From Lachnospiraceae bacterium UBA7109 (GTDB lineage: Bacteria > Bacillota > Clostridia > Lachnospirales > Lachnospiraceae), in assembly GCA_002492335.1 (NCBI GenBank), contig DKYD01000025.1, forward strand, positions 3,501 through 24,987: 21,487 bases of DNA, given 5' to 3'. The notes under the pieces are model-generated. The model saw only the letters and a list, made by a program, of their open reading frames with translations. It made no database searches and had not been told where the DNA came from. Positions 1-8,230 of this stretch are shown here, piece by piece (position 1 is the stretch's first letter; every line of letters starts with the position of its first letter). The position numbers were made by a program, and so were the translations under genes.

Positions 1-230
1 ATAAAATAATTTTTTTATTATTCACCTTACAAATATTTTTCTACTTTCCGATCAAACTCCGAAATATATTTTGACGTAAACATTTTCGGAAAGCTTAAAG
101 AATTATAAAAATTCTTCAAAGATTATTTTTTTCTGCAAATATAAATTCAAAACATTAATTTGAATTTCAATTATATCATATACATCAAAAAAAGTACAGA
201 GCAATCCGAACTTTTGTTCTGTATTTTAGT
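1..230. other. AT-rich gene-free leader
   Basis: No coding region is supported here; the stretch is very AT-rich with many A and T runs. One inverted repeat is visible (CTTTCCGA at 44-51 and TCGGAAAG at 86-93), but its 34-base loop and lack of a following T-run make it a poor terminator. It probably holds the end of an upstream transcript plus UP-element-like A/T tracts for the promoter at 233-261. Nothing else can be supported. Confidence 0.5.
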
Positions 231-246
231 TGTTGACTTTTCAACA
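231..246. promoter_or_regulatory. Operator 1, palindrome at the marR promoter
   Basis: Perfect palindrome TGTTGA-N4-TCAACA (spacer CTTT) covering the predicted -35 box of the promoter at 233-261. The same half-sites with the same spacing recur at 268-283. Size and symmetry fit a MarR-family dimer site, so autoregulation by the gene at 310 is inferred, not shown. Confidence 0.75.
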
Positions 247-261
247 TTTTTATAATACAAT
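233..261 (+). promoter_or_regulatory. Sigma-A-like promoter of the marR-adh-aldh operon
   Basis: TTGACT (233-238), a 17-base spacer and TACAAT (256-261) give a near-consensus vegetative promoter about 45 bases upstream of the marR ribosome binding site. An overlapping TATAAT at 251-256 sits only 12 bases from the TTGACT, so TACAAT is the better -10. The -35 box lies inside operator 1, and the expected transcription start (about 268) falls at the edge of operator 2. Confidence 0.7.
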
Positions 262-267
262 CCATTA

Positions 268-283
268 TGTTGATTTTTCAACA
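268..283. promoter_or_regulatory. Operator 2, second copy of the palindrome
   Basis: TGTTGA-N4-TCAACA (spacer TTTT), identical half-sites and spacing to operator 1. It covers the predicted transcription start, 37 bp downstream of the first copy. Two matching sites bracketing the promoter core suggest repression by a dimeric regulator. Confidence 0.75.
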
Positions 284-309
284 ACTAAAGAAATAAGGAG
301 TAAATACCT

Positions 310-756
310 ATGGTTGACCGATTTGAAAAATTTTCTTTCGCAATTTCAGAGATGTCCCATTACTGGCATAAAATTGCCGCAGATGAAATGAAAAAATATG
401 AACTAAAGGGACCATATGTCGTATATTTTACAACCCTGTATCGTTTCCCTGAGGGAATTACTGCGGCAAAGCTCGGCGAATTATGTTCCAGGGACAAATC
501 CGACGTATCCCGAGCCATTTCTATTTTAGAGAAAAAGGGACTTATAACAAAAGAATGTGTAAATAAAAATCTTTACCGTGCGCTTATAAAATTGAACGAA
601 GAGGGCATGGAACTGGCAAAACATATCAATGAAAAGGCAAAAGCGGCTGTAGAATACAGCAGTCAGGGAATCAGCGAAGAGCATCGGGAAATATTCTATG
701 ATACACTCGAGCTTATTTGCAAGAATCTACAGGCTTTAAGCCGGAAAGGACTATAA
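310..756 (+). CDS. MarR-family winged-helix transcriptional regulator
   Basis: A 148-residue protein of typical MarR length. A winged helix-turn-helix occupies about residues 48-93: helices around 50-60 and 62-75 (the recognition-helix stretch contains KSDVSRAISILEKKGLI), then a beta-wing near 80-93. The usual acidic-Arg wing motif (D-x-R) is degenerate, reading NKNLYR. Flanking helices (1-45 and 97-145) should form the dimer interface. Start ATG follows AAGGAG with 9-base spacing. It is the first gene of a unit with an alcohol and an aldehyde dehydrogenase, 6 bp upstream of the former. The two palindromes at its promoter point to autorepression and control of the downstream enzymes by a ligand, perhaps an aldehyde, alcohol or fatty-acid-like molecule; the ligand is a guess. 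Confidence 0.9.
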   Translation: MVDRFEKFSFAISEMSHYWHKIAADEMKKYELKGPYVVYFTTLYRFPEGITAAKLGELCSRDKSDVSRAISILEKKGLITKECVNKNLYRALIKLNEEGMELAKHINEKAKAAVEYSSQGISEEHREIFYDTLELICKNLQALSRKGL

Positions 757-762
757 CGAACC

Positions 763-1974
763 ATGAATCCACTCAGAAAAATATACTGCAGAATGTTTCA
801 AACCGCATTTCATATAGCGCTTCCCTTTTTACCTTACAGGGAACCTGAACAGCTTGAAAGCATCTCTGCTCTGCCAGACTTATTAAAAAAGAAGCAGATC
901 CACTCAGTCCTGCTCGTTACAGATCAGTTTTTAAGAACAAGTGGTGCGACAAACGCATTAGAATATATATTATGTACAAACAACATTTCCTGTACCGTGT
1001 ATGACAAAACCTGTGCCAATCCTACCGTGGACAATGCAGAAGAGGCGGCCGGAATTTACTTAAAGGAACATTGCGAAGCACTCATTGCTTTTGGCGGCGG
1101 TTCATCCATAGACTGTGCAAAAGCAGCAGGTGCAAAAATTACATATGCAAATAAATCTTTTGAACAATTAAAAGGCTTATTAAAAGTATTAAAGAAAATC
1201 CCGCCATTAATTGCCATTCCGACAACTGCGGGAACAGGCAGTGAAGTAACCCTTACTGCTGTTATCACAGACAGCCGAAAAAAGCACAAGTATACAATGA
1301 ATGATTTTACCCTTATTCCCCATTATGCTGTGCTTGACCCAAAAGTCACCTACTCTTTACCGCCCCATTTAACTGCTACAACCGGCATGGACGCATTAAC
1401 CCACGCAGTTGAAGCATATATTGGCAACTCCACAAGCAAAGAAACCCGATCACTGGCTCTGGATGCGGTGAAACTGATTTTTGAAAATATTGAAACCGCC
1501 TGTCAGGACAGCAAAAATGCTGCCGCAAGAAAAAACATGCTGGATGCCGCGTACAAAGCAGGTATTGCATTTTCAAAATCCTATGTAGGTTACATCCATG
1601 CCGTTGCTCATTCTCTGGGAGGACAGTATAATATCCCTCACGGTTTTGCAAATGCAGTCCTGATGCCGATTGTACTTCCCGAATATGGAAAATATGCATA
1701 TAAAAAACTACATCAGCTCGGCGTTGCTGCCGGAGTGTCATCAAACAACGATACCGATAAACTGGGAGCACAAAAATTTATTACAGCCATAAAAAACCTG
1801 AATCGACGAATAAATATCCCGGAAACCATATCCGGCATCAAAAAAGAGGACATTTCTCAAATGGCACGGCATGCCGATAAAGAGGCAAACCCGCTTTACC
1901 CTGTACCCAGACTGATGGATGCCAGTGAACTTGAAAAAATTTATTACAAAGCTGCAGATTGGAGTAACTTATGA
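763..1974 (+). CDS. Iron-containing (group III) alcohol dehydrogenase
   Basis: A 403-residue member of the Fe-ADH family, which reversibly oxidises alcohols with NAD(P)+ in the cytosol. Visible motifs: GGGSSID at 111-117 for the dinucleotide phosphates, TTAGTGSE at 154-161, and the metal ligands D210 and H214 (GMDALTH), H283 (HAVAH) and H293 (IPHG). All four ligands are present, so the enzyme should be active. The substrate cannot be read from sequence; butanol, lactaldehyde/propanediol or longer-chain alcohols are all possible. The start codon lies 6 bp after the marR stop, with a GGAAAGGA ribosome site inside the marR end. Its stop overlaps the aldehyde dehydrogenase start in an ATGA, so the two enzymes are probably translated together, as expected for an alcohol-aldehyde-acid route. 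Confidence 0.92.
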   Translation: MNPLRKIYCRMFQTAFHIALPFLPYREPEQLESISALPDLLKKKQIHSVLLVTDQFLRTSGATNALEYILCTNNISCTVYDKTCANPTVDNAEEAAGIYLKEHCEALIAFGGGSSIDCAKAAGAKITYANKSFEQLKGLLKVLKKIPPLIAIPTTAGTGSEVTLTAVITDSRKKHKYTMNDFTLIPHYAVLDPKVTYSLPPHLTATTGMDALTHAVEAYIGNSTSKETRSLALDAVKLIFENIETACQDSKNAAARKNMLDAAYKAGIAFSKSYVGYIHAVAHSLGGQYNIPHGFANAVLMPIVLPEYGKYAYKKLHQLGVAAGVSSNNDTDKLGAQKFITAIKNLNRRINIPETISGIKKEDISQMARHADKEANPLYPVPRLMDASELEKIYYKAADWSNL

Positions 1975-3344
1975 ATATCGACAAGATCTTAGAAAAACAG
2001 AAACAATATTATATCAGCGGCGCTACGCTTCCGGTTGATTTTCGCATCCGTATGTTAAAAAAACTGCGTTCCGTAATTAAAAATTATGAACCGGAAATTG
2101 CTTCCGCCTTGAAAAGTGACCTGGGAAAAAGTGAGTTTGAAAGTTTTATGTGTGAAACCGGTCTCGTATTAAGCGAAATCAGCTATATGATAAAGCACAC
2201 CCGGAAATTTGCGTCAAAGCATCATGTATCTACACCACTTGCGCAATTTGCCTCTCATAGTTATAAAAAACCTTCCCCTTACGGAAATGTGTTGATTATG
2301 AGTCCATGGAATTATCCATTTCTGCTCACGATGGATCCTCTGGCAGATGCTATCGCCGCAGGCAACACTGCTGTTGTAAAGCCAAGCGCCTACTCTCCTG
2401 CAACAAGTGCTGTCATAGAAAAAATCATATCCGGATGTTTTCCACCGGAATACGTTACTGTTGTAACAGGCGGCAGGAAAGAAAATTCTGCGCTTCTGGA
2501 AAAGAAATTCGATTTTATATTTTTTACAGGCAGTCAGAATGTAGGAAAAGAGGTGCTTCGTCATACTGCGGAAACCCTTACGCCTGTTGTGTTGGAGCTT
2601 GGAGGAAAAAGTCCCTGTATCGTGGATGACACAGCAAAACTAAAGCTCGCCGCGAAAAGAATTGTATTTGGCAAATTTCTAAACTGCGGACAGACTTGTG
2701 TTGCACCTGATTATATTCTCTGTAAAAAAAGCATAAAAGACAAACTAATCGAAGAAATCTGCCGACAGATCAAAAAACAGTTTGGCGATACTCCCCTTTC
2801 AAATCCGGATTATGGAAGAATTGTTAATGAGAAACATTTTTCACGGATCTGCAAAATGATCGACAACCGGAAAGTCGTTACAGGTGGAGTGTTTAACCCT
2901 GAAACACTGCAAATCACACCCACCATTATGAACCATGTGACCTGGGAAGATGCTGTCATGGGTGAAGAAATTTTTGGTCCTGTCCTGCCGGTCTTAACAT
3001 TTGACGAATTTGAAGATGTTTTCACGCTGCTTGCCGGGAAACCCAAACCACTTGCACTCTACTTATTTTCCGAAAACAGACGACATATAAAAGCAGTAAC
3101 AGAACGCCTTTCCTATGGCGGCGGATGTATCAACGATACCGTTATACATCTTGCGACAAGCGAAATGGGATTTGGCGGCGTGGGTGAAAGCGGCATGGGA
3201 GCTTACCACGGGAAAGAAGGCTTTCTTGCATTTTCACATACAAAAAGCATTCTGGATAAAAAGACCTGGATGGATCTGCCAATGCGTTATCAACCATATA
3301 ACAGAAAACTTTACAGCAAACTGCTGCACATGTTTTTAAAATAA
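1971..3344 (+). CDS. NAD(P)-dependent aldehyde dehydrogenase, ALDH3-like
   Basis: A 457-residue aldehyde dehydrogenase, short like the ALDH3/fatty-aldehyde dehydrogenase class rather than the ~500-residue classes. It oxidises an aldehyde to a carboxylate. Visible: SPWNYP at 111-116 with catalytic Asn114, FFTGS at 184-188 in the cofactor site, VLELGGKSP with general base Glu209, and NCGQTC with the nucleophile Cys243. The core is complete. There is no acyl-CoA-reductase signature, so acid formation is the likely output. Translation is coupled to the upstream Fe-ADH by a 4-bp overlap, with GGAG upstream. Family knowledge says ALDH3 enzymes often take long-chain or aromatic aldehydes; the actual substrate is unknown. 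The next gene, degV, starts 26 bp downstream with no terminator between. Confidence 0.92.
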   Translation: MNIDKILEKQKQYYISGATLPVDFRIRMLKKLRSVIKNYEPEIASALKSDLGKSEFESFMCETGLVLSEISYMIKHTRKFASKHHVSTPLAQFASHSYKKPSPYGNVLIMSPWNYPFLLTMDPLADAIAAGNTAVVKPSAYSPATSAVIEKIISGCFPPEYVTVVTGGRKENSALLEKKFDFIFFTGSQNVGKEVLRHTAETLTPVVLELGGKSPCIVDDTAKLKLAAKRIVFGKFLNCGQTCVAPDYILCKKSIKDKLIEEICRQIKKQFGDTPLSNPDYGRIVNEKHFSRICKMIDNRKVVTGGVFNPETLQITPTIMNHVTWEDAVMGEEIFGPVLPVLTFDEFEDVFTLLAGKPKPLALYLFSENRRHIKAVTERLSYGGGCINDTVIHLATSEMGFGGVGESGMGAYHGKEGFLAFSHTKSILDKKTWMDLPMRYQPYNRKLYSKLLHMFLK

Positions 3345-3370
3345 TTTCAAAAAGAAAGGATTTTACATTT

Positions 3371-4219
3371 ATGGCAATTCAATTTATTATTGACTCTTCT
3401 TCCGACGTCTCACCGAAGGAAGCAAAGGAACTTGGTATAACTCTTCTCCCTCTTACAGTTCGTTTCGGAACTGAAGAATTTGAAGATTCTGTTACACTGA
3501 CACATCAGGAATTTTATGAGAGATTAATTGAAAGCGATGAACTTCCCTCCACCTCCCAGCTCACTCCGATTACCTATTCGGACGTATTTGAGCAAGTCAT
3601 CCTGGCGGGTGACACTGCGATTGTCATCACACTTTCATCCAGACTCTCCGGCACTTATCAGAGCGCCATTATCGCAGCACAGGACTATGAAGATAAGATT
3701 TTCATTGTAGACAGCGAAAATGTATGCGTCGGCGAACGAATTCTGATTCAAAGAGCACTTGCGCTGCGCGAGGAAGGACTTTCGGAAAAGGAAATTGTCA
3801 GCCGCCTCAATGAAGAGAAAAAACACATCCATGTGCTTGCTCTGCTCGACACATTAGAATATTTAAAAAAAGGCGGGCGGATTTCATCCGCAACAGCTTT
3901 CGCCGGCGGAGTTTTATCTATCAAGCCGGTTGTCTCCGTCACAAACGGCGAAGTTTCCCTTATCGGAAAAGCCCGTGGCTCTAAAAACGGAAACAATCTA
4001 CTGCGGGAACTTGTCACAAAAAGCGGCGGAATTAATTTTGATAAGCCATTTGCATTAGCATACAGCGGTCTGACTGACACGCTGCTGAAAAAATATATCA
4101 AAGACAGCGCAGAACTCTGGCAGGGAAAAGCAGACGTCCTTCCCATTTCTACCGTAGGCTGCGTCATTGGAACCCATGTCGGCCCCGGCGCAATTGCAAT
4201 TGCCTTCTTTGAAAAGTAA
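3371..4219 (+). CDS. DegV family fatty-acid-binding protein (FakB-like)
   Basis: A 282-residue DegV-fold protein. Characterised members (FakB) bind a free fatty acid and present its carboxylate to the kinase FakA, which makes acyl-phosphate for phospholipid synthesis. Family marks visible: N-terminal IIDSSSDVS (6-14), TSQLTP with Thr61, SSRLSGTYQSA with Ser93, LKKGGRIS with Arg170, and GTHVGPGA with His269; Thr61, Ser93 and the C-terminal His correspond to residues that hold the carboxylate in FakB. No FakA gene is present in the window, which is normal because FakA often serves several FakBs from another locus. AAAGGA lies about 10 bases before the ATG. The 26-bp gap to the aldehyde dehydrogenase suggests cotranscription, linking possible acid product to acid carrier. 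Confidence 0.92.
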   Translation: MAIQFIIDSSSDVSPKEAKELGITLLPLTVRFGTEEFEDSVTLTHQEFYERLIESDELPSTSQLTPITYSDVFEQVILAGDTAIVITLSSRLSGTYQSAIIAAQDYEDKIFIVDSENVCVGERILIQRALALREEGLSEKEIVSRLNEEKKHIHVLALLDTLEYLKKGGRISSATAFAGGVLSIKPVVSVTNGEVSLIGKARGSKNGNNLLRELVTKSGGINFDKPFALAYSGLTDTLLKKYIKDSAELWQGKADVLPISTVGCVIGTHVGPGAIAIAFFEK

Positions 4220-4227
4220 AATAAATC

Positions 4228-4253
4228 GACAGCCGCCTTTTTTGGCGGCTGTC
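4228..4253. terminator. Shared hairpin terminator between degV and jetC
   Basis: Perfect 10-bp GC-rich stem (GACAGCCGCC / GGCGGCTGTC) with a 6-base T (plus) or A (minus) loop. It lies 8 bp after the degV stop and 18 bp after the jetC stop on the other strand. The minus-strand transcript continues with a T-rich GATTTATTTTAC, a reasonable U-tract. The plus strand continues with CTCATC, so termination of degV is less certain by the intrinsic rule. Confidence 0.8.
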
Positions 4254-4271
4254 CTCATCTATATATCATGT

Positions 4272-7200
4272 TCATGTCATTTCAAGAAATTTTCCTTTGT
4301 CAATATGCATCATAGAAATCTGATTCTGATATCTGCGGAATCCATACACACTGTCCACATTACGGATTAACGACTGCAGTCTTTCATCCGGCACACAGAC
4401 AATCAGCTGCAGTTCCAGCTCCCTTGCATAACGCAGACACACCTCGCTTCGCTCCTTGTCCATCTTGGAAAATGCCTCGTCCAAAAGCACAAGACGAATC
4501 TTCGAATCCCGGCTGCCCTGCTGCATATAGAGCATGGCAAACCCGGCAAGAAGCGCCACATATTTTGGATTCTGCCCCTCACCTCCGGAATCTCTTCCTG
4601 CCATATCATCGACTGCATTTTTCTTTACGTTGCCCTTCTCATCTTCTACCTGCTCATACATGCTGAAGGTAAGATAATTCCGGTAATCTGCATACTTCTC
4701 CATTTCCTGTTTATGAAGTGTCCTTTTCTGTCCGTCCTCATCCTTTGGCGGCATAAATTTCTCTGTAAGCCTCTGGATCTGCTGTTCATATTTCTGATAA
4801 AATTCATCTTCTCCGATGCTCAGCTGTCCATCAAACCCATCATTATCCAACACCTTGCTGTCAAGCTCCTGTGCCATCAACATTTCATAAAACTGTCCAT
4901 TTTCATTATCTGCAGGAAGAATGTCAATCTGGTATGTGCTGTCTGAAAACCGGATTTTCGACAACATCCGGTTGATTTCTCTTTTATGACGGTAAGCTGC
5001 CTTAATTTCACCGTGGATCGTTGCAATTACATTTTCCCGGAGAGAATGATACACGAGACGATACTGCTTCTCAAACTCGTCTCTGTACTTTGGCTGGAAA
5101 TCCTTCTTAAGCTGCTCCAGCAGCTTATCATAAACATCGTTTTCACGCTCCACTCCGGTAAAACCATATGCCGGATATTCCCGGTTAAACTGACTGCGTG
5201 CAAGTGCTCTCGCCCCTTCTGCCTCTTCCTCCTGTTTCCCAAGTACTTCCAGAAGTTGACTCTGCTTCCTGCGGTAAGAGGCCTCTGTCTGTACCTTCAG
5301 ATTCTCCTTCACCTCCGCAAGCAAATCTGCATTTACAACAAATCCTTCCTGCAGGTACTGAAGCTTCTCCCGGAAATCACGCAGCTCCTTTTCTGCGCCT
5401 CTCTTATCACCTTCTCGCCGGATGCGCTCCCGGTTCACCTTTTCCAGGTCTTCTTCCAGCCCCCGGAGTGCATCTTCCAATGTTCTCCTTCGTTCTTTTA
5501 ACTGCGCTGTAAGCGTTCCGTCCTCCAGCTCCTTCAGTTCCCGTCGAAGCTGCCCCTGCCTTTCCAGATATTCCTCCAGTTCTCCAGCTGACCGTGACAG
5601 CTTCACAAGCTGTTCCGGATCCTGATTTAACTGCTCAAATTTCTGTGCCTGATTCAACGTACTGTACAGCTGCTCATCAGAAATCTTCATTTCCTGCAGC
5701 CTGTATATTTCATCCTCCAGCTCTTTCAGCTGTGCCTTGGACACCTTTGTTCCAATACATGCATAACGGTTATAATCATTTTCACGCAAGTGCCGGAAAA
5801 TATAACTGCTGTAAGAATAACAGTCGGGAGTCACCCCATCCCGGAATTCATGAAGTTCTTCCACGGTACCACACTTATATATCCTCCCAAGATACCGTTT
5901 CAGGCACAAATCCACGTATGGCTCTGCCGCAGCGACACACTCATACAGTGTTCCTGCTTCTGCGCGTGGATTGTCCCGCTTTATCGCCGCAGTATTGATT
6001 AATTCTACCTCTTCATAATCTTTACGCTTCATCCGGCGGAATATTTTCGCTGCATCCAGTGCATATTCCGGAGCCGTAATCAGGCTGTGTTTAATCCGGC
6101 CAAGCCTGCCCTCAATGGCATTTTTCCATTTTTCATCTATAATATCAAATAAATCTGCAAAAATCTCCACGTGGATCGTTCTTCCATACTGGCTGCTCAG
6201 CTCACTCTGAAGCTGTGCTCTTGCACTTTTCAGTTCTTTCCGATACGGCTTGCGGTCATTTTTCAAATCCTCTGCCATATCCTGTTTCTCTGCCAGTTCT
6301 GCCGTCACCTTACGAATATGCGCTTCCAGTTCCCGCCGTTCTTCCTCAATACTTCTCATCGCATTCTGAATTCCACGTTTCAATTTCCCCAGAGTTTCCT
6401 GAGACACCTGTCCTTCCAGCACTTCTTCCAGACACTGCAGGGTCGGATTGCTGACATATCCACTGATTTCATCATCATCCTCCCACTTTCTCAGGCCATT
6501 TAAAATCTCCCGCCACTGTCTGGAATTATCCGCCAAAAGTCCCGCCGTCGCCGATAACTCTTCCAGCTCTTTTTTCTTTCTGCCATAATCACTGCTTCCA
6601 AGCTCCACCTTCACCTGAATCAAATCATTCGTTTTCTCCTGCCTGCCCGCCTCTAAGCTATTCCATTTTATTTTCAGTTCATCAATTCTCGCACAAATCC
6701 CTGTCAGATCCTCTTCCTTTGACTGAATTCTTGTCTTGCAGTCCTCAATGTCTATCATTTTCAGAACAGTTTCAGCATACACCTTATCCGCCCGTATATT
6801 TGTCAGCCTCTGATTAAACTTTTGAATCTCATCCAGAATCTGAATCCGTTTTTCCAAATCGTCTACACGCTCTTTGATCTCCCTGTAAGCGCCAAGCTGG
6901 TCACTGATTGCAGATATAGTATCCTCCTCACTTTTCGGAAACATATAGTCCTTTATAAACTGTCCCGTTCCGCTGCTCATCCGAAGGGCAATCGCACTTT
7001 TTTCCATTGTCATAAAACGTCCCGCATGAATATATCCGAAAATTATTTCATAAAGCGTATTCAGATACGCTTCTTTGGACGGATAAATGCGGTTCACATC
7101 TACACGTCCCCGGTTATCCTCCGACTGTTTCCGCACTTCAATCAGATCTTTTAGTTTTCTCATTGTGTATGGGGTATCATCCTCTGTCAGATATTCGTCC

Positions 7201-7619
7201 TCCGGCATCTGCCCGCAATGACTGAAAAAACAATATTTATTCAAATTTGAATCGTTTTTTCCGACCTCAAACAATGCCCCGATGCAAGTTGTAAGCCCGG
7301 TTCCCGTATCTGCAATTTCCAGTACGATCTGGGAACAGAAATCCTGATTTTCCCGGTTGCAGGAGCCATCCTTCTGGGCGCCCCGCAGATAACTCAGCAC
7401 ACTTCGCTTATTTCTTGTATCGTCCGCCGCACGGTTAAGGAATGCAGATGCTACGCTTCCATAAAGAATAACCTGGATTGCATCCATCACCGTAGATTTC
7501 CCCGAACCGCTCTTTCCACTGAACAGATTCACATACTCATGGAATACCATCATTTTATGGCTGATGCCTCCCCAGTTGTTAATCAGCATCCGTGAAAAAA
7601 TTTTCTTGGGCTGTTTCAT
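4272..7619 (-). CDS. jetC: Wadjet-type SMC ATPase JetC (MksB/MukB-like)
   Basis: A 1115-residue SMC-like ATPase, the motor of Wadjet and MksBEF complexes, which extrudes DNA loops using ATP. Layout: N-terminal head about 1-235 with Walker A GKSGSGKST (35-43); coiled coil about 237-482; MukB-like hinge about 482-627; second coiled coil about 627-897; C-terminal head with signature SGGEGQ (1011-1016) and Walker B LVLLDEAF (1043-1050, D1047 and E1048). All ATPase motifs are intact. The chosen ATG at 7619 is preceded by GGAGAGGAGACGCAGGAAA; an in-frame ATG at 7658 lacks a ribosome site. The chosen start overlaps jetB by 41 bp, implying translational coupling. No jetD follows. Family knowledge: in Wadjet, JetABC selects and bends small circular DNA for cleavage by JetD. 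Confidence 0.9.
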   Translation of the reverse strand: MKQPKKIFSRMLINNWGGISHKMMVFHEYVNLFSGKSGSGKSTVMDAIQVILYGSVASAFLNRAADDTRNKRSVLSYLRGAQKDGSCNRENQDFCSQIVLEIADTGTGLTTCIGALFEVGKNDSNLNKYCFFSHCGQMPEDEYLTEDDTPYTMRKLKDLIEVRKQSEDNRGRVDVNRIYPSKEAYLNTLYEIIFGYIHAGRFMTMEKSAIALRMSSGTGQFIKDYMFPKSEEDTISAISDQLGAYREIKERVDDLEKRIQILDEIQKFNQRLTNIRADKVYAETVLKMIDIEDCKTRIQSKEEDLTGICARIDELKIKWNSLEAGRQEKTNDLIQVKVELGSSDYGRKKKELEELSATAGLLADNSRQWREILNGLRKWEDDDEISGYVSNPTLQCLEEVLEGQVSQETLGKLKRGIQNAMRSIEEERRELEAHIRKVTAELAEKQDMAEDLKNDRKPYRKELKSARAQLQSELSSQYGRTIHVEIFADLFDIIDEKWKNAIEGRLGRIKHSLITAPEYALDAAKIFRRMKRKDYEEVELINTAAIKRDNPRAEAGTLYECVAAAEPYVDLCLKRYLGRIYKCGTVEELHEFRDGVTPDCYSYSSYIFRHLRENDYNRYACIGTKVSKAQLKELEDEIYRLQEMKISDEQLYSTLNQAQKFEQLNQDPEQLVKLSRSAGELEEYLERQGQLRRELKELEDGTLTAQLKERRRTLEDALRGLEEDLEKVNRERIRREGDKRGAEKELRDFREKLQYLQEGFVVNADLLAEVKENLKVQTEASYRRKQSQLLEVLGKQEEEAEGARALARSQFNREYPAYGFTGVERENDVYDKLLEQLKKDFQPKYRDEFEKQYRLVYHSLRENVIATIHGEIKAAYRHKREINRMLSKIRFSDSTYQIDILPADNENGQFYEMLMAQELDSKVLDNDGFDGQLSIGEDEFYQKYEQQIQRLTEKFMPPKDEDGQKRTLHKQEMEKYADYRNYLTFSMYEQVEDEKGNVKKNAVDDMAGRDSGGEGQNPKYVALLAGFAMLYMQQGSRDSKIRLVLLDEAFSKMDKERSEVCLRYARELELQLIVCVPDERLQSLIRNVDSVYGFRRYQNQISMMHIDKGKFLEMT

Positions 7620-8214
7620 TTTCCTGCGTCTCCTCTCCGTATTCTTCCAGCAATTCATTTATATCCGAAGCACTCACATAGAGATTAATCGTACTATACA
7701 GATAAATGGGTGTTTGATCCTCCACATCCCGCACAGCCTGCGGCAATTCAATCATCTGATGTTTTACCATAAGATACAGGGCTTCCCGCCATTCCGACAC
7801 GGTAAGCTTCCGGGAAAGAAGATTTGTATTTTTCCCATAAGCTCTGATTTCCTCCAGGTTCGTCACTGTCGCATTTAATCCTTCTCCCAGAATCTTGTCC
7901 CGGTAAATCATTTTTACCAGCAAAACAATAATCGTCGTTGTCACACTCATTTTTTCTGTTTCCACGCTCTCTCCTGTCAGGCGGAAAATATGCTCCTGGG
8001 AATCATGAATAAGTTCACATCCAAGAACCGAGAGATAATCTTCGATAAACCCTTTATGTCTCAGACAGATCTCATAATCCGGATTATCCCGCGGCGCCAG
8101 GGTGACCGGGTCATACTTAAGCTGCACAATACAAGTCTGCCGGAATAATTTTGAAATTGTCTTTTTCAGATTTTCCGTCTCTGTTACGGATAATCCTTCC
8201 ATATATGCAACCAT
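7579..8214 (-). CDS. jetB: Wadjet JetB (DUF4194, MksE-like) subunit
   Basis: A 211-residue protein matching the DUF4194/MksE type of KITE subunit by size, position and sequence character: mostly helical with winged-helix-like segments (about 10-75 and 85-190) and an acidic Glu/Asp-rich tail (about 190-211). In MksBEF and Wadjet complexes this subunit dimerises, binds the kleisin (JetA) and contacts DNA. The ATG at 8214 is well supported by AAGGAG about 8 bases upstream. It lies 16 bp after jetA and its 3' end overlaps jetC. The assignment rests on the module (kleisin-like, KITE-like, SMC ATPase in that order) as much as on the sequence itself. Confidence 0.85.
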   Translation of the reverse strand: MVAYMEGLSVTETENLKKTISKLFRQTCIVQLKYDPVTLAPRDNPDYEICLRHKGFIEDYLSVLGCELIHDSQEHIFRLTGESVETEKMSVTTTIIVLLVKMIYRDKILGEGLNATVTNLEEIRAYGKNTNLLSRKLTVSEWREALYLMVKHQMIELPQAVRDVEDQTPIYLYSTINLYVSASDINELLEEYGEETQENETAQENFFTDAD

Positions 8215-8230
8215 TGCTCTGCTCCTTTTT

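Noticed and set aside
44..93. Inverted repeat CTTTCCGA/TCGGAAAG in the leader
   Set aside because: Loop of 34 bases and no T-run; could be chance in AT-rich DNA.
4220..4271. A possible jetD remnant after jetC
   Set aside because: The 52-bp gap contains only the terminator hairpin and flanks; there is no room for a gene fragment.
4424..7154. Many open frames on the plus strand opposite jetC
   Set aside because: They lie antisense to a continuous SMC ATPase frame with intact motifs, lack convincing ribosome sites and have low-complexity composition typical of shadow frames.
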